A DNA stretch of 64,000 nucleotides from JAYEIA01 sp964472505 (GCA_964472505.1 CAYYQW010000010.1:15000-78999), one strand, 5' to 3'. Positions 9,530 through 18,462 are shown, counted from the first letter of the stretch. Numbers and translations: made by a program. Notes: generated by a model not told the origin, from the letters alone.

Positions 9530-10294
9530 ATGAAAATTCAATTTTTAGGTACCGGGACATCACAAGGCGTTCCCGTAATAACATGTGATTGTGAAGTATG
9601 CACATCCATTGATCCGCGAGATGAAAGGTTGCGCAGCTCATTACTTATAAGCGAAAACGGGAAGAATATGGTGATAGATGCCGGGCCGGATTTCAGACAA
9701 CAAATGCTTGTTTCCAAAGTAAAAAAACTGGATGCCGTACTTCTTACGCATGAGCACAAAGACCATATAGGAGGTTTAGACGATGTACGGGCATTTAATT
9801 TTGCACAGAAAAGACCCATGGATGTTTATGCGGAAGAGCGAGTTTTAGAAGCTATTAAAACGAAAGAATTCTCCTACGCTTTTGCTGAAAAAAAATATCC
9901 GGGAGTTCCAAGGTTTGAGCTGCATGCTATTGAAAATGAAAAATTCACTGTCGCAGGCTTCGAAGTACTTCCGATCAGAGGTATTCACATGCATTTGCCG
10001 GTGTTTGGTTTTCGCATAAAAAACATGGCATACATAACTGACATGAATAAGATTTCCGAAAAGGAAAAAGAAAAATTACAAAATCTTGATGTACTAATCA
10101 TAAACGCATTACGAAGGAAAAAACATCTTTCGCACTTTAATTTGGAAGAAGCTTTGGATATGATAAATGAACTAAACCCCCAAGCTGCTTACCTTACACA
10201 CATGAGCCATTACATCGGAAGCTACCGAAACTTGTTAAAAGAACTGCCGGAGCATATTATGCCGGCTTATGACAGACTCAGTTTCGAACTATAA
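9530..10294 (+). CDS. PhnP-like MBL-fold metal-dependent hydrolase
   Basis: A 254-residue metallo-beta-lactamase-fold phosphoesterase. The metal-binding motif THEHKDHIGG is at residues 73-82 (H74, H76, D78, H79), further ligands are in YITDMN and LTHMSH, and an N-terminal cluster CDCEVC (C19, C21, C24) resembles the structural zinc site of PhnP. PhnP cleaves cyclic ribose phosphates in phosphonate breakdown, but no phn genes are nearby and Bacteroidota carry such proteins widely, so the substrate is unknown. It precedes recG with a gap of 10 bp or a short overlap. Confidence 0.88.
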   Translation: MKIQFLGTGTSQGVPVITCDCEVCTSIDPRDERLRSSLLISENGKNMVIDAGPDFRQQMLVSKVKKLDAVLLTHEHKDHIGGLDDVRAFNFAQKRPMDVYAEERVLEAIKTKEFSYAFAEKKYPGVPRFELHAIENEKFTVAGFEVLPIRGIHMHLPVFGFRIKNMAYITDMNKISEKEKEKLQNLDVLIINALRRKKHLSHFNLEEALDMINELNPQAAYLTHMSHYIGSYRNLLKELPEHIMPAYDRLSFEL

Positions 10295-10304
10295 GTCATA
10301 TAAT

Positions 10305-12407
10305 ATGTGCCGCAGCGAACAGGACATAAAATACTTAAAAGGTGTGGGCCCTAAGCGCGCCGAAATGCTCAATAATGATTTAAACATTTTTTGTTTGGAA
10401 GATTTATTGAACCATTACCCCTATCGCTATGTAGATAAAACGAAATTGTATAAAGTTTCGGAAGTACAAAACACAAGCGCCGCGGTTAAGCTATACGGCA
10501 AAATTTCGAATCCGGAAGTCAGCGGGGCCGGTCAAAAAAGGCGACTCACTGCTACTTTTGACGACAAGAGCGGTTCCATAAAATTGGTTTGGTTTGCGGG
10601 AATCGACGGCATAAAACGGCTGATTCAATTTGGAAACAATTACTACATATTCGGCCAACTAAGCCGATACGCAGGAAAACTCAACATGGTTCATCCCGAG
10701 CTGATTAAGCCGGAAAAAGATAAAGACAGTTTTTCATCGGAAATAGAAGGCATATACTCAGTGAGCGAGCGTATGAAAAAGAACTTCATGAGCTCCAAAA
10801 CCATCCGAAAACTGCAAGGCAATGTACTTCAAATGATTGCTAACGATCTAAAAGAAACACTTCCGCCCTATTTGCGTGAGAAGATGAAACTTCTTAACCG
10901 AAAAGAAGCCTACATAAACATACATTTTCCCGCAGACCATTATTTGCTGAAAAAAGCACGATACCGGTTTATTTTTGAAGAATTATTCTTTTTACAATTA
11001 GATGTTCTGCGCAAGCGAGAAAACCGCAAAACAAAATTCAAAGGATATAAATTTACTGAAGTCGGTGAACATTTTAATACTTTCTACAAAAAAGCACTGC
11101 CTTTTGAATTGACAGCTGCTCAAAAGCGCGTTATAAAAGAAATACGCCGCGACATGGGCTCGGGTAAGCAAGCCAACCGATTGCTGCAAGGCGATGTAGG
11201 CAGCGGAAAAACGCTGGTGGCTCTTATGTGCGCATTGATTGCCGCCGATAACGGTTTTCAAACAGCTATTATGGCGCCTACCGAAGTACTTGCGGTGCAA
11301 CACGCTAAAACGATTGAGAATTTCTTAGAGCACAGTTCGCTTAATTTTGCCTTACTTACTGGCTCGACAAAAACCGCCGACAGAAAAAAAATTCACGAGG
11401 ACTTGCAAAACGGGACTATTAATATTTTAACGGGTACTCATGCTCTACTGGAAGACGAAGTGCGCTTTAAAAATTTGGGGCTTGTAATTATTGATGAGCA
11501 GCACCGATTTGGAGTAGCGCAAAGAGCTAAAATGTGGAAAAAAAACAATCATCCTCCGCACAATATAATTATGACCGCAACCCCCATTCCACGCACTTTG
11601 GCCATGACGGTTTACGGTGATTTGGATGTATCGATTATTGATGAGTTGCCGCCCGGAAGAAAACCCGTAAAAACGTTTCATGCCTACGATTCGCAACGAT
11701 TGCGTGTTTTCAATTTTTTAAGAAAACAAATTAGCGAAGGGCGCCAAGTGTATATTGTATATCCGCTGATACAAGAATCGGAAAAATGGGATTACAAAGA
11801 TTTGGAAGACGGTTTGGAGAGTATTTCACGTGCTTTTCCGCCGCCAAAATATGCCCTGAGCGTGGTGCACGGGAAAATGACGGCCGAAGAAAAGAATAAA
11901 TCCATGAGTTTTTTCAAACGCGGCCAAACCCAAATAATGATTGCCACAACCGTAATTGAAGTTGGCGTGGATGTGCCCAACGCATCGGTTATGCTAATAG
12001 AAAGCGCCGAACGTTTTGGACTTTCACAACTACACCAGTTGCGCGGCCGCGTAGGACGAGGTGCTGACCAGTCATACTGCATACTTATGAGCTCTTATAA
12101 ACTCTCCCAAACGGCAAGAACACGCATAGAAGTTATGTGCGAAACCAACAACGGTTTTAAAATTGCCGAAGAAGATCTCAAACTTCGCGGTCAAGGTGAT
12201 TTGGAGGGAACTCAACAAAGCGGCATCCCCTTAAATTTAAAAATTTCGGATTTACAAAAAGATGCGGACACCCTCATGCTTACTCGGAAAACAGCTTCTG
12301 ACATTTTAGAGGAAGATCCGACTTTGGATTTAGAAAAAAACAGTGTCTTAAAAACGCGTCTCAAACAATTAAACCTCTCGAAACATTCTTGGGGCATCAT
12401 CGGATAA
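10305..12407 (+). CDS. recG: ATP-dependent DNA helicase RecG
   Basis: Branch-migration helicase that regresses stalled forks and processes recombination intermediates. The 700-residue protein has the N-terminal wedge/OB region, then helicase motifs: Walker A GDVGSGKT (296-303), DEQH (397-400), TATPIPRTL and the RecG signature QLRGRVGRG. A start at 10269 is possible but overlaps the upstream gene; ATG 10305, giving MCRSEQDIKYLKGVGPKR, better matches RecG N-termini. Confidence 0.96.
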   Translation: MCRSEQDIKYLKGVGPKRAEMLNNDLNIFCLEDLLNHYPYRYVDKTKLYKVSEVQNTSAAVKLYGKISNPEVSGAGQKRRLTATFDDKSGSIKLVWFAGIDGIKRLIQFGNNYYIFGQLSRYAGKLNMVHPELIKPEKDKDSFSSEIEGIYSVSERMKKNFMSSKTIRKLQGNVLQMIANDLKETLPPYLREKMKLLNRKEAYINIHFPADHYLLKKARYRFIFEELFFLQLDVLRKRENRKTKFKGYKFTEVGEHFNTFYKKALPFELTAAQKRVIKEIRRDMGSGKQANRLLQGDVGSGKTLVALMCALIAADNGFQTAIMAPTEVLAVQHAKTIENFLEHSSLNFALLTGSTKTADRKKIHEDLQNGTINILTGTHALLEDEVRFKNLGLVIIDEQHRFGVAQRAKMWKKNNHPPHNIIMTATPIPRTLAMTVYGDLDVSIIDELPPGRKPVKTFHAYDSQRLRVFNFLRKQISEGRQVYIVYPLIQESEKWDYKDLEDGLESISRAFPPPKYALSVVHGKMTAEEKNKSMSFFKRGQTQIMIATTVIEVGVDVPNASVMLIESAERFGLSQLHQLRGRVGRGADQSYCILMSSYKLSQTARTRIEVMCETNNGFKIAEEDLKLRGQGDLEGTQQSGIPLNLKISDLQKDADTLMLTRKTASDILEEDPTLDLEKNSVLKTRLKQLNLSKHSWGIIG

Positions 12408-12429
12408 TCACTAAAATTTATAAAGAACT

Positions 12430-13287
12430 ATGCGTTTTCCCAACTACCACACACACACTCATTACTGCGACGGCACATCGCTGGCCGAAGAATATATAAA
12501 AGCCGCCGTAAAGGCTGGCATGCCCGCCTTAGGTTTTTCGGGTCATGCCCCGGTACCGATTAAATCGTGGTGGAACATGGATTCTCAAAAATATCGCAAA
12601 TACCGCACGGAAATTCAGGAACTCCAAAAAAAATACCAAGGAACCATTGATGTATATTGGGGTGTAGAAGCCGACTTTATCGACGGCATAATTGAACCGG
12701 ACGACTTCAGACGCGACAATCCGGATTATATCATTGCCGGAATACACTTCCTGCCCATAAACGACACGGAAGATAACTGGGATTTTATAAGCAAAGCCAA
12801 ATATTTTGAACAGGGCTTCGAACGCTATTTTAATAACGATGCGGAAAAACTTGTAAAACATTATTATACGCAGATGAATAAAATGCTGGAAAGCAATAAA
12901 CCGGATATAATCGCTCATATCGACCAGGTAAATAAATTTAATTGGGGAGATTTCTATTTTTCGGAAGAAGCAGCTTTTTATACCAAAGCCGTGGACGAAA
13001 CACTTGATATGGTGAAACAAAACGGAGCCATTGTTGAAATAAACACACGCATAGCATACCGCAAACTCAGCGAACAATTTAACCCGAGCCCGAGTATTTT
13101 GAAAAAAATGAAAGCTTTAAATATTCCGATTGTTTTTAGTGCCGATGCGCATAAACCCGAACAAGTAAACATGATGCTGAAAGATGCAGCTGAAATGGCC
13201 ATGGCAGCCGGTTACGAAGAATACTATGCGTTCAACGGGAAAAAGTTTCGTCCCAAAAGCCTGAAGCCGAAAGCCAAAAAAGCATAG
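12430..13287 (+). CDS. PHP-domain phosphatase, histidinol-phosphatase type
   Basis: A 285-residue PHP-fold metal-dependent phosphatase of the HisK-like group. The first metal motif is N5-YHTHTHYCDG (H7, H9), followed by GFSGHAP, GVEADF, IAGIHFLP, IAHIDQV and the C-terminal SADAHKP motif, so all PHP ligand blocks are present. Members hydrolyse L-histidinol phosphate in histidine synthesis, but no his genes are here and other phosphate esters are possible. It lies 22 bp after recG and is probably co-transcribed. Confidence 0.87.
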   Translation: MRFPNYHTHTHYCDGTSLAEEYIKAAVKAGMPALGFSGHAPVPIKSWWNMDSQKYRKYRTEIQELQKKYQGTIDVYWGVEADFIDGIIEPDDFRRDNPDYIIAGIHFLPINDTEDNWDFISKAKYFEQGFERYFNNDAEKLVKHYYTQMNKMLESNKPDIIAHIDQVNKFNWGDFYFSEEAAFYTKAVDETLDMVKQNGAIVEINTRIAYRKLSEQFNPSPSILKKMKALNIPIVFSADAHKPEQVNMMLKDAAEMAMAAGYEEYYAFNGKKFRPKSLKPKAKKA

Positions 13288-13314
13288 AGTTTACTTACCA
13301 ATAAAAAAGCTTAC

Positions 13315-13656
13315 ATGTGGTTTGCAAGAAACAGAAATCAATCAAAGATAAAAAAACAAGTCTCAGAAAGCATGATACTGAGAGACTTTTTGGCTTTGGA
13401 AAGGACTAAATTAGCCAATGAGCGCACATTCTTTGCCTATATCAGAACGTCGCTCTATTTGGTTCTCGGCGCCATTGCTTTTCTTCAGATTGAAGATTTG
13501 GGAAACATACAATGGCTTGGATATGTTTGTTTTGCTTTGAGTGCCGTTCTTTTTACAATCGGCATTATTCGCTATTACAAGTTAAAAGAAAAACTAAAAA
13601 ACAAATACTACTTAAAAGCTCAAAGCGAAAAAAATGAAGCGGCTGATAAAGAATAG
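13315..13656 (+). CDS. DUF202 (YidH-like) small membrane protein
   Basis: A 113-residue protein with the DUF202 signature LALERTKLANERTFFAYIRT (residues 24-43) followed by two membrane helices (about 43-60 and 70-88) and a charged C-terminus. The family is widespread and of unknown function. It follows the PHP gene by 27 bp, so it is likely the last gene of the 9530-13656 transcript; the hairpin at 13638-13690 overlaps its 3' end. Confidence 0.85.
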   Translation: MWFARNRNQSKIKKQVSESMILRDFLALERTKLANERTFFAYIRTSLYLVLGAIAFLQIEDLGNIQWLGYVCFALSAVLFTIGIIRYYKLKEKLKNKYYLKAQSEKNEAADKE

Positions 13657-13690
13657 CTTGCCGAGCAAGCTCGGTTCAATATCAGCCGCT
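13638..13690. terminator. Nested hairpin between convergent genes
   Basis: Outer arms AGCGGCTGAT (13638-13647) and ATCAGCCGCT (13681-13690) enclose an inner hairpin AGCTTGC/GCAAGCT. The left arm lies inside the end of the DUF202 gene. It sits between two convergent genes and could terminate transcripts from either side, although there is no strong T-tract. Confidence 0.55.
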
Positions 13691-13711
13691 TGTTATGCTT
13701 TGCAAATGCGT

Positions 13712-14857
13712 CTATTCTATTCGAACTTCAAACAGTTCGTAGGAGGCAGCATCATTATAATCATCGGCAAATTTTATGAAGTATTCCTTATCGGGCTCAA
13801 CATCAAATTCATGAGGAATTTCTTCCCAACTGCCTACTGATTTCAGCTTATTGTTGTCATCGGGGTTTCGTACATGAAGCTGTGCAACAAGCTTAATTCC
13901 TTTTACATTCTTTGCAGAAATCTTAAAAGCAGTTCCGTCTCCCGATGAAATTTTGTACAAATCGGTATCACCCATGGGAAAAATTGCCATACGTAAAGTA
14001 TCGCCTCGCTTTGCTTCAGAGGCATCTACAAGTTTTTCGTTAGGCTCTAAAGTATCGTTTTGCGCCAAAAATTCGGAGCGGATATCAAACATTTGTTCGC
14101 TTGAAGCATCATTATAATCATCGGTTATTTTTATGTAGTAATCGCCCGGCTCTTTTGCGTAGAATGCTCCGGGAAATTCAGTCCAACCCTTTAACTCCTT
14201 TAATTTAGGTTCCGACCACTCGTCATACAAGGATACTTGAAATACCGGCGTAATTGCGGTGGGTACGTCTTTAGTCATCAAGCGAATATAGCCTTCTTCT
14301 TCGGTTGTAAATTTATAAAAATCTACATCTTCCAAGGGAAATATTGCAATGGGGAATGATTCACCCAATTTTGCTTCAGCAACATTCTCCGGGGAATTAT
14401 TGGGCTCGGTCTTATCAAACTGCGGCAAATGCGTTATTTTTAGTTGCATTTCTTGTTCCGACGTGTTATCATCATAATTTTGATGCACCAGCACATAATA
14501 TTCTCCGCCCTCGTTAAGCATAACAGCACCGGGCACACTACGATGCTTAGAAATAAATTTCGCCGTTTTTCCTTCCCATTCCTGATGCAAGGCTATTCTG
14601 AAGACTAAATCAAGATTATCGGGCACATTGCTTGCTGCAACCTTCAAGTAGCCTTCTTCCGGCACTTTTACTTTAAACCAATCGTGATCGCCTTTCGGCT
14701 GAATTGTAAAAATCTGCGCTTTATCCAAATCCATTTCTTTGGCTTCTTCAATGGTATTGTTGGGCTCTTCGCTGTCACTTCCGCCCTCTGAACAAGCTGT
14801 CCATGAAAATAATGCAGCCATTAACAACACAAGTAACATTTGGTTTTTGTAATTCAT
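13712..14857 (-). CDS. Lipoprotein with three tandem PPC-like beta domains
   Basis: A 381-residue exported lipoprotein. A signal peptide ends in the lipobox-like WTAC (Cys22). The rest is three similar modules of about 110 residues (roughly 30-138, 145-255 and 260-381), each opening with an E-P-N-(N/E) motif, then a D-x-D-(W/F/L)-(F/Y)-K strand and a closing YY(V/I)-type beta strand before a YNDA- or YDDN-like loop. This is the layout of bacterial pre-peptidase C-terminal (PPC) domains, which bind calcium or polysaccharide. No catalytic domain is present. It is a single gene facing the dar cluster divergently. Confidence 0.75.
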   Translation of the reverse strand: MNYKNQMLLVLLMAALFSWTACSEGGSDSEEPNNTIEEAKEMDLDKAQIFTIQPKGDHDWFKVKVPEEGYLKVAASNVPDNLDLVFRIALHQEWEGKTAKFISKHRSVPGAVMLNEGGEYYVLVHQNYDDNTSEQEMQLKITHLPQFDKTEPNNSPENVAEAKLGESFPIAIFPLEDVDFYKFTTEEEGYIRLMTKDVPTAITPVFQVSLYDEWSEPKLKELKGWTEFPGAFYAKEPGDYYIKITDDYNDASSEQMFDIRSEFLAQNDTLEPNEKLVDASEAKRGDTLRMAIFPMGDTDLYKISSGDGTAFKISAKNVKGIKLVAQLHVRNPDDNNKLKSVGSWEEIPHEFDVEPDKEYFIKFADDYNDAASYELFEVRIE

Positions 14858-14990
14858 ATTCTATATTTTTGGTTAATAAAAAGTTTAGGCAACAAGTTAC
14901 AAAAAAAATGCAGTTCATGTACACTCAATCTATATGTTTTGCACGCATTAGTTTTTTGATAAAGAAATAAGAGCTTTTTCTAAATTGTAA

Positions 14991-14998
14991 TAAATTTG
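14991..14998 (+). promoter_or_regulatory. -7 element of the darA-darB promoter
   Basis: TAAATTTG fits the Bacteroidetes -7 element about 30 bp upstream of darA. The -33 region is only T-rich, so the match is partial. Confidence 0.5.
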
Positions 14999-15027
14999 TA
15001 GTCCGTTAATAAACAAAAAACAGCCCC

Positions 15028-15951
15028 ATGCAAAAAAACATATTGCTCATCTATTATACACAAAGCGGACAAGGCAAAGCCATAGCCGACAGCATTTTAA
15101 AACCTCTGAAAGAAGCACCGAATATTAATATCGATGAATACAAAATTTCACCCAAAATACCTTACCCGTTTCCCTGGAGTTCAGATGCTTTTTTTGACAG
15201 TATGCCGGAATCGGTAAAAGGAATAGGCTGCGAATTGGAAGATACGAAAATTGATACAGAAAAAAACTACGACTTAGTTTTGTTGGCATTTCCGGTTTGG
15301 TATTTATCGCCGGCCATACCGGCGGCTGCTTTCATGCAGTCCGGCAAAGGTCGGGCCGTTTTAAAAAACAAAAACATCATTACCGTAAGCGGGCTTCGAA
15401 ACATGGGCGCAGCAGCCCAAGAAGACATGCTGAAATACATCAAAGCAGCCGATGCACGCCCGGTTGGCAACATCGCTTTACGCGATAAAGAAAATAATTT
15501 GGTGAGTGTGCTCACTATTATCCGCTGGCTGATGAAAGGCAAAAAAGAGGCCTCGGGCCGACTGCCCGAAGCCGGCGTAAACCAAGAAGATATTGAGGCA
15601 GCTCAACGCTTTGGGCTCACCATTAAGCAAGCCATAGTTGAGAATAATTATGATGAGTTGAACAAAAAATTGTTGGAACAAGGCGCCAATGAGCTGAAAT
15701 TTTCGGTTTTGAACATGGAGCTAAAAGCCAAAAAGATTTTTGGCCTGTGGGCAAATCTCATTCTAAAAAAAGGGTCTGCCGGCGATAAAAAACGCATCCG
15801 ACGAGTACGGGCTTTCAAATACTATCTGCTCACAGTTATATTTGTGGTATCGCCGGTTGCGGGATTAATTTTCAATATTCAAAAAGCACTTTTCCCCAAA
15901 AAAGCACAAAAGCAATTGGATTACTTCAGAAACATACAAAACAGAGATTAA
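15028..15951 (+). CDS. darA: DarA-like dialkylresorcinol condensing enzyme/cyclase
   Basis: A 307-residue protein with a flavodoxin-like start (LLIYYTQSGQGKAIADS), the motif PYPFPWSSDAFFDSMPESV near residue 50 and FPVWYLSPAIPAAAFM, as in DarA proteins of Flavobacteria and Pseudomonas. A hydrophobic segment around residues 260-280 suggests membrane association. DarA is reported to act with DarB in the head-to-head joining of two fatty-acid-derived chains into 2,5-dialkylresorcinols. It is followed by darB after 84 bp, and the pairing supports the call. Confidence 0.85.
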   Translation: MQKNILLIYYTQSGQGKAIADSILKPLKEAPNINIDEYKISPKIPYPFPWSSDAFFDSMPESVKGIGCELEDTKIDTEKNYDLVLLAFPVWYLSPAIPAAAFMQSGKGRAVLKNKNIITVSGLRNMGAAAQEDMLKYIKAADARPVGNIALRDKENNLVSVLTIIRWLMKGKKEASGRLPEAGVNQEDIEAAQRFGLTIKQAIVENNYDELNKKLLEQGANELKFSVLNMELKAKKIFGLWANLILKKGSAGDKKRIRRVRAFKYYLLTVIFVVSPVAGLIFNIQKALFPKKAQKQLDYFRNIQNRD

Positions 15952-16035
15952 TCAAAAAAATGAGCGTTTTATTTAAAAATCATAAAAAAGACAGTATTTT
16001 TACAAACCTTTATTATCTAACAAAAAACCCGCAAC

Positions 16036-17172
16036 ATGCCGGAAGTATATATTAACAAAATTGCCAAATTTTTACCCGGGAAAGCCATTGGCAACGATGA
16101 AATGGAAAATTATCTGGGTTATGTAAAAGGTAAGAAATCCAGAGCTAAAAACCTGATTTTAAGAAATAACCAAATAAAAACCCGTTATTATGCCATTGAC
16201 GAAACAGGTAAATCAACCCACTCGAATGCACAATTAAGTTACGAAGCAATTAAGGCATTGGAGGATAGCGACTTCAACCGCAATCAAATTGACTTGCTAA
16301 CTTGCGGCACCACTACGGCCGACCATTTGCTGCCTTCGCATGCATCCATGGTGCACGGGCTCCTGGGCACAAAAAATACGGAATACTTATCGGCCGGCGG
16401 CTCTTGCAACGCAGGCATGCTGGCTCTAAAACATGCCTACCTCTCAATTTTGGCCGACGACAAAAAAAATGCCGTATGCACGGCAAGCGAAAAACTGTCC
16501 ACACGCCTGCAAGCCAAAAACTTTGAAGAAGCCGCTGCCAAAGTGGATGAACTGGAAAAACAGCCCATGGTGGCTTTTGAGAAAGATTTTTTGCGCTGGA
16601 TGCTTTCCGACGGAGCCACGGCCTGTCTTTTACAGGACAAACCAAACGACACGGGCGTTTCATTGCGTATTGACTGGATAGAAATCACTTCTTTTGCCGG
16701 AGAAAATCCGGTTTGCATGGCTGCCGGCGCTTATCGCGACGAACAAGGCCATTACATACCCTGGGCCGATTTAGATGACCGCCAACGCAGTGAGCATGCC
16801 GTATTTGCTTTACAACAAGATACTGTATTGCTCGGAGAACGTATCGTTAAGTTAGGGACCGATTTTTTGGAGCAAATTATTGAAAAAAGAGATTTCGATA
16901 TCACGAAAGTTACAAAATTTCTGCCGCATCTTTCTTCCATGTTTTTTAGAAAAAAAATAGCCGCAGAATTAGAAAAAAGACAAATACCCATGCCGGCTGA
17001 AAAATGGTATATCAATCTGCCCAATGTCGGAAATGTAGGCTCGGCATCCATATTTTTGATGTTGGAAGAGTTGCTCAATGAAAACAAAATTGAAAAAGGC
17101 GACAAAATTTTGCTCATGGTACCCGAAAGCGCCCGATTTGCCTATACCTACGCATTATTAACGGCTGTATAA
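16036..17172 (+). CDS. darB: DarB-like beta-ketoacyl-ACP synthase III
   Basis: A 378-residue FabH-fold ketosynthase. The catalytic triad is visible: Cys124 in AGGSCNAGMLALK, His298 in FLPHLSSMFF and Asn333 in NVGNVGSAS. The N-terminal FLPGKAIGNDEMENYLG and central FLRWMLSDGA blocks are what I know from Flavobacterial DarB rather than housekeeping FabH. It would condense acyl intermediates with DarA to form the dialkylresorcinol ring. It is followed 10 bp later by the hotdog-fold gene, indicating one operon. Confidence 0.88.
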   Translation: MPEVYINKIAKFLPGKAIGNDEMENYLGYVKGKKSRAKNLILRNNQIKTRYYAIDETGKSTHSNAQLSYEAIKALEDSDFNRNQIDLLTCGTTTADHLLPSHASMVHGLLGTKNTEYLSAGGSCNAGMLALKHAYLSILADDKKNAVCTASEKLSTRLQAKNFEEAAAKVDELEKQPMVAFEKDFLRWMLSDGATACLLQDKPNDTGVSLRIDWIEITSFAGENPVCMAAGAYRDEQGHYIPWADLDDRQRSEHAVFALQQDTVLLGERIVKLGTDFLEQIIEKRDFDITKVTKFLPHLSSMFFRKKIAAELEKRQIPMPAEKWYINLPNVGNVGSASIFLMLEELLNENKIEKGDKILLMVPESARFAYTYALLTAV

Positions 17173-17182
17173 AAACTCGTTC

Positions 17183-17602
17183 ATGCATATTTCAGGAAAA
17201 GAGCTTCTGCAACTTATACCACAGGCTGCCCCCATGGTTATGATTGACACATTAAGCGGCTGCGATGAAAAATCCACGCATACACAACTCACCGTGCGAG
17301 AAGATAACATATTTTTTGCAGACGACCGACTGCAGGAAGCAGCACTGATTGAAAACATGGCACAAACCGCAGCCGCACGCGCCGGATTTTTCGCCAAACA
17401 AAAGCAGCTGCAGGTGCGAAAAGGCTTTATCGGCGCCATAAAAAATGCCGAAATATTCTTTCTTCCCAAAGCCAACGACTTGCTTGAAACAAGCTTAGTA
17501 ATGACTGCCGAAATAGGTGATGTTTCAGTCGTTCAATGCCAAGTATCCGTCGGTAAAATAATCTGCGCCAAAGCGGAATTCAAAATATTTCTTATGGATT
17601 AA
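17183..17602 (+). CDS. FabZ-like hotdog-fold protein in the dar operon
   Basis: A 139-residue hotdog-fold protein resembling the hydroxyacyl-ACP dehydratases of aryl-polyene/flexirubin clusters. The region IPQAAPMVMID (12-22) aligns with the FabZ LLPHRYPFLLVD segment but has Gln in place of the catalytic His. The helix IENMAQTAA keeps the Glu. It may therefore be a binding or scaffold protein, or use altered chemistry. Its place directly after darB links it to dialkylresorcinol synthesis. No acyl carrier protein gene follows. Confidence 0.75.
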   Translation: MHISGKELLQLIPQAAPMVMIDTLSGCDEKSTHTQLTVREDNIFFADDRLQEAALIENMAQTAAARAGFFAKQKQLQVRKGFIGAIKNAEIFFLPKANDLLETSLVMTAEIGDVSVVQCQVSVGKIICAKAEFKIFLMD

Positions 17603-17699
17603 GCGCAATAGCCCGCCGCTTATTTTTATTTTTTTTGAGAAATTTTACTACATTTAGGTTTTTGTTGTGCAAATGAAGGCAAGTGTTTCAAGCATGATG

Positions 17700-17831
17700 T
17701 TAGTGAAAATGCCTCCGGCCTTTTCACTAACGGTTCGGGTTCCCATTGTGCCGGGAATGGCCGAAGGCACATTCCCTAACATTGTGTTCCACACAATGCC
17801 CTAACGAGGCACAATGGGAACCCGAACCGTT
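17700..17831. repeat. Branched palindromic element
   Basis: A 24-bp arm at 17729-17752 is perfectly complementary to 17808-17831. Inside it are two further hairpins: 17753-17776 (stem GGGAATG plus GCC) and 17780-17798 (stem CATTGTGT, loop TCC), giving a three-way junction. Directly upstream is another perfect 10-bp hairpin (TTAGTGAAAA/TTTTCACTAA, 17700-17730) that shares bases with the large stem. The structure could form in single-stranded DNA or RNA. It stands at the start of the accessory block. Confidence 0.8.
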
Positions 17832-17915
17832 ATGGAAATTGTAAACGAATTTGGCGGAATTGATGAGTTTAAAAAGGTATTAACAGAAATACAGCAACTT
17901 TTGTATGCTGCGTAA
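17814..17915 (+). pseudogene. Short ORF, possible 3' remnant of a lost gene
   Basis: An open frame of 33 codons from ATG 17814 (27 from ATG 17832) encodes a helical peptide with the core EFGGIDEFKKVLTEIQQLL. It overlaps the right arm of the branched element and has no upstream continuation. It looks like the C-terminal tail of a longer protein, but I cannot name the family. It may also be non-coding. Confidence 0.3.
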
Positions 17916-17936
17916 ATTATATTTTGATTAAAATAC

Positions 17937-18462
17937 AATCTCTATTAATAGAGATGAGCAAACAGCCCGGGAGCAGGAAACTCAAATCTTTATTAGTAAA
18001 GATAATAAAGACCTCAAAGGTTCGATTGTTTGAATCTTTATTAGTAAAGATAAGCAAGGAGCTAAGGAGTACGAAGCTAAAATCTCTATTAATAGAGACG
18101 TAAAAAAGTTCTTGTTCGGAGATTCCGGACTAACGAATTGAAAGGATAAATGAGCAAATAGGTCCGGAAATTCCAGACTAATGAGATGGAAGCTCAATGA
18201 GTGAAGAGGTTCGGAGATTCCGGACTATTAAGCGAAGAGTATAAACCCATAAATCTCTATAAGTAGAGACGAGCAAACAGCTCAGGAGCAGGAAACTCAA
18301 ATCTTTATTAGTAAAGATAATAAAGACCATAAAGGTTCGAATGTGTAAATCTCTATCAGTAAGGACGATAAAGACCTTGAGGATTCGAATGTTTAAATCT
18401 TTATTAGTAAAGATAAGCAAGTAGCTAAAGAGTACGAAGCTAAAATCTCTATTAATAGAGAC
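17937..18462. repeat. Nine copies of an 18-bp hairpin (type A)
   Basis: Copies start at 17938, 17986, 18034, 18082, 18253, 18301, 18349, 18397 and 18445, at a 48-bp spacing within two groups. Each is ATCTTTA-TTAG-TAAAGAT or ATCTCTA-TTAA-TAGAGAT(C). The fifth stem position changes T-A to C-G on both arms together, a compensatory change that keeps the hairpin. The spacers, such as GAGCAGGAAACTCA, are also shared between the two groups, so the whole group was duplicated with a period of about 316 bp. Confidence 0.85.

Noticed and set aside
17700..17831. Integron attC site
   Set aside because: The core sites do not fit RYYYAAC/GTTRRRY and no integron integrase is present.
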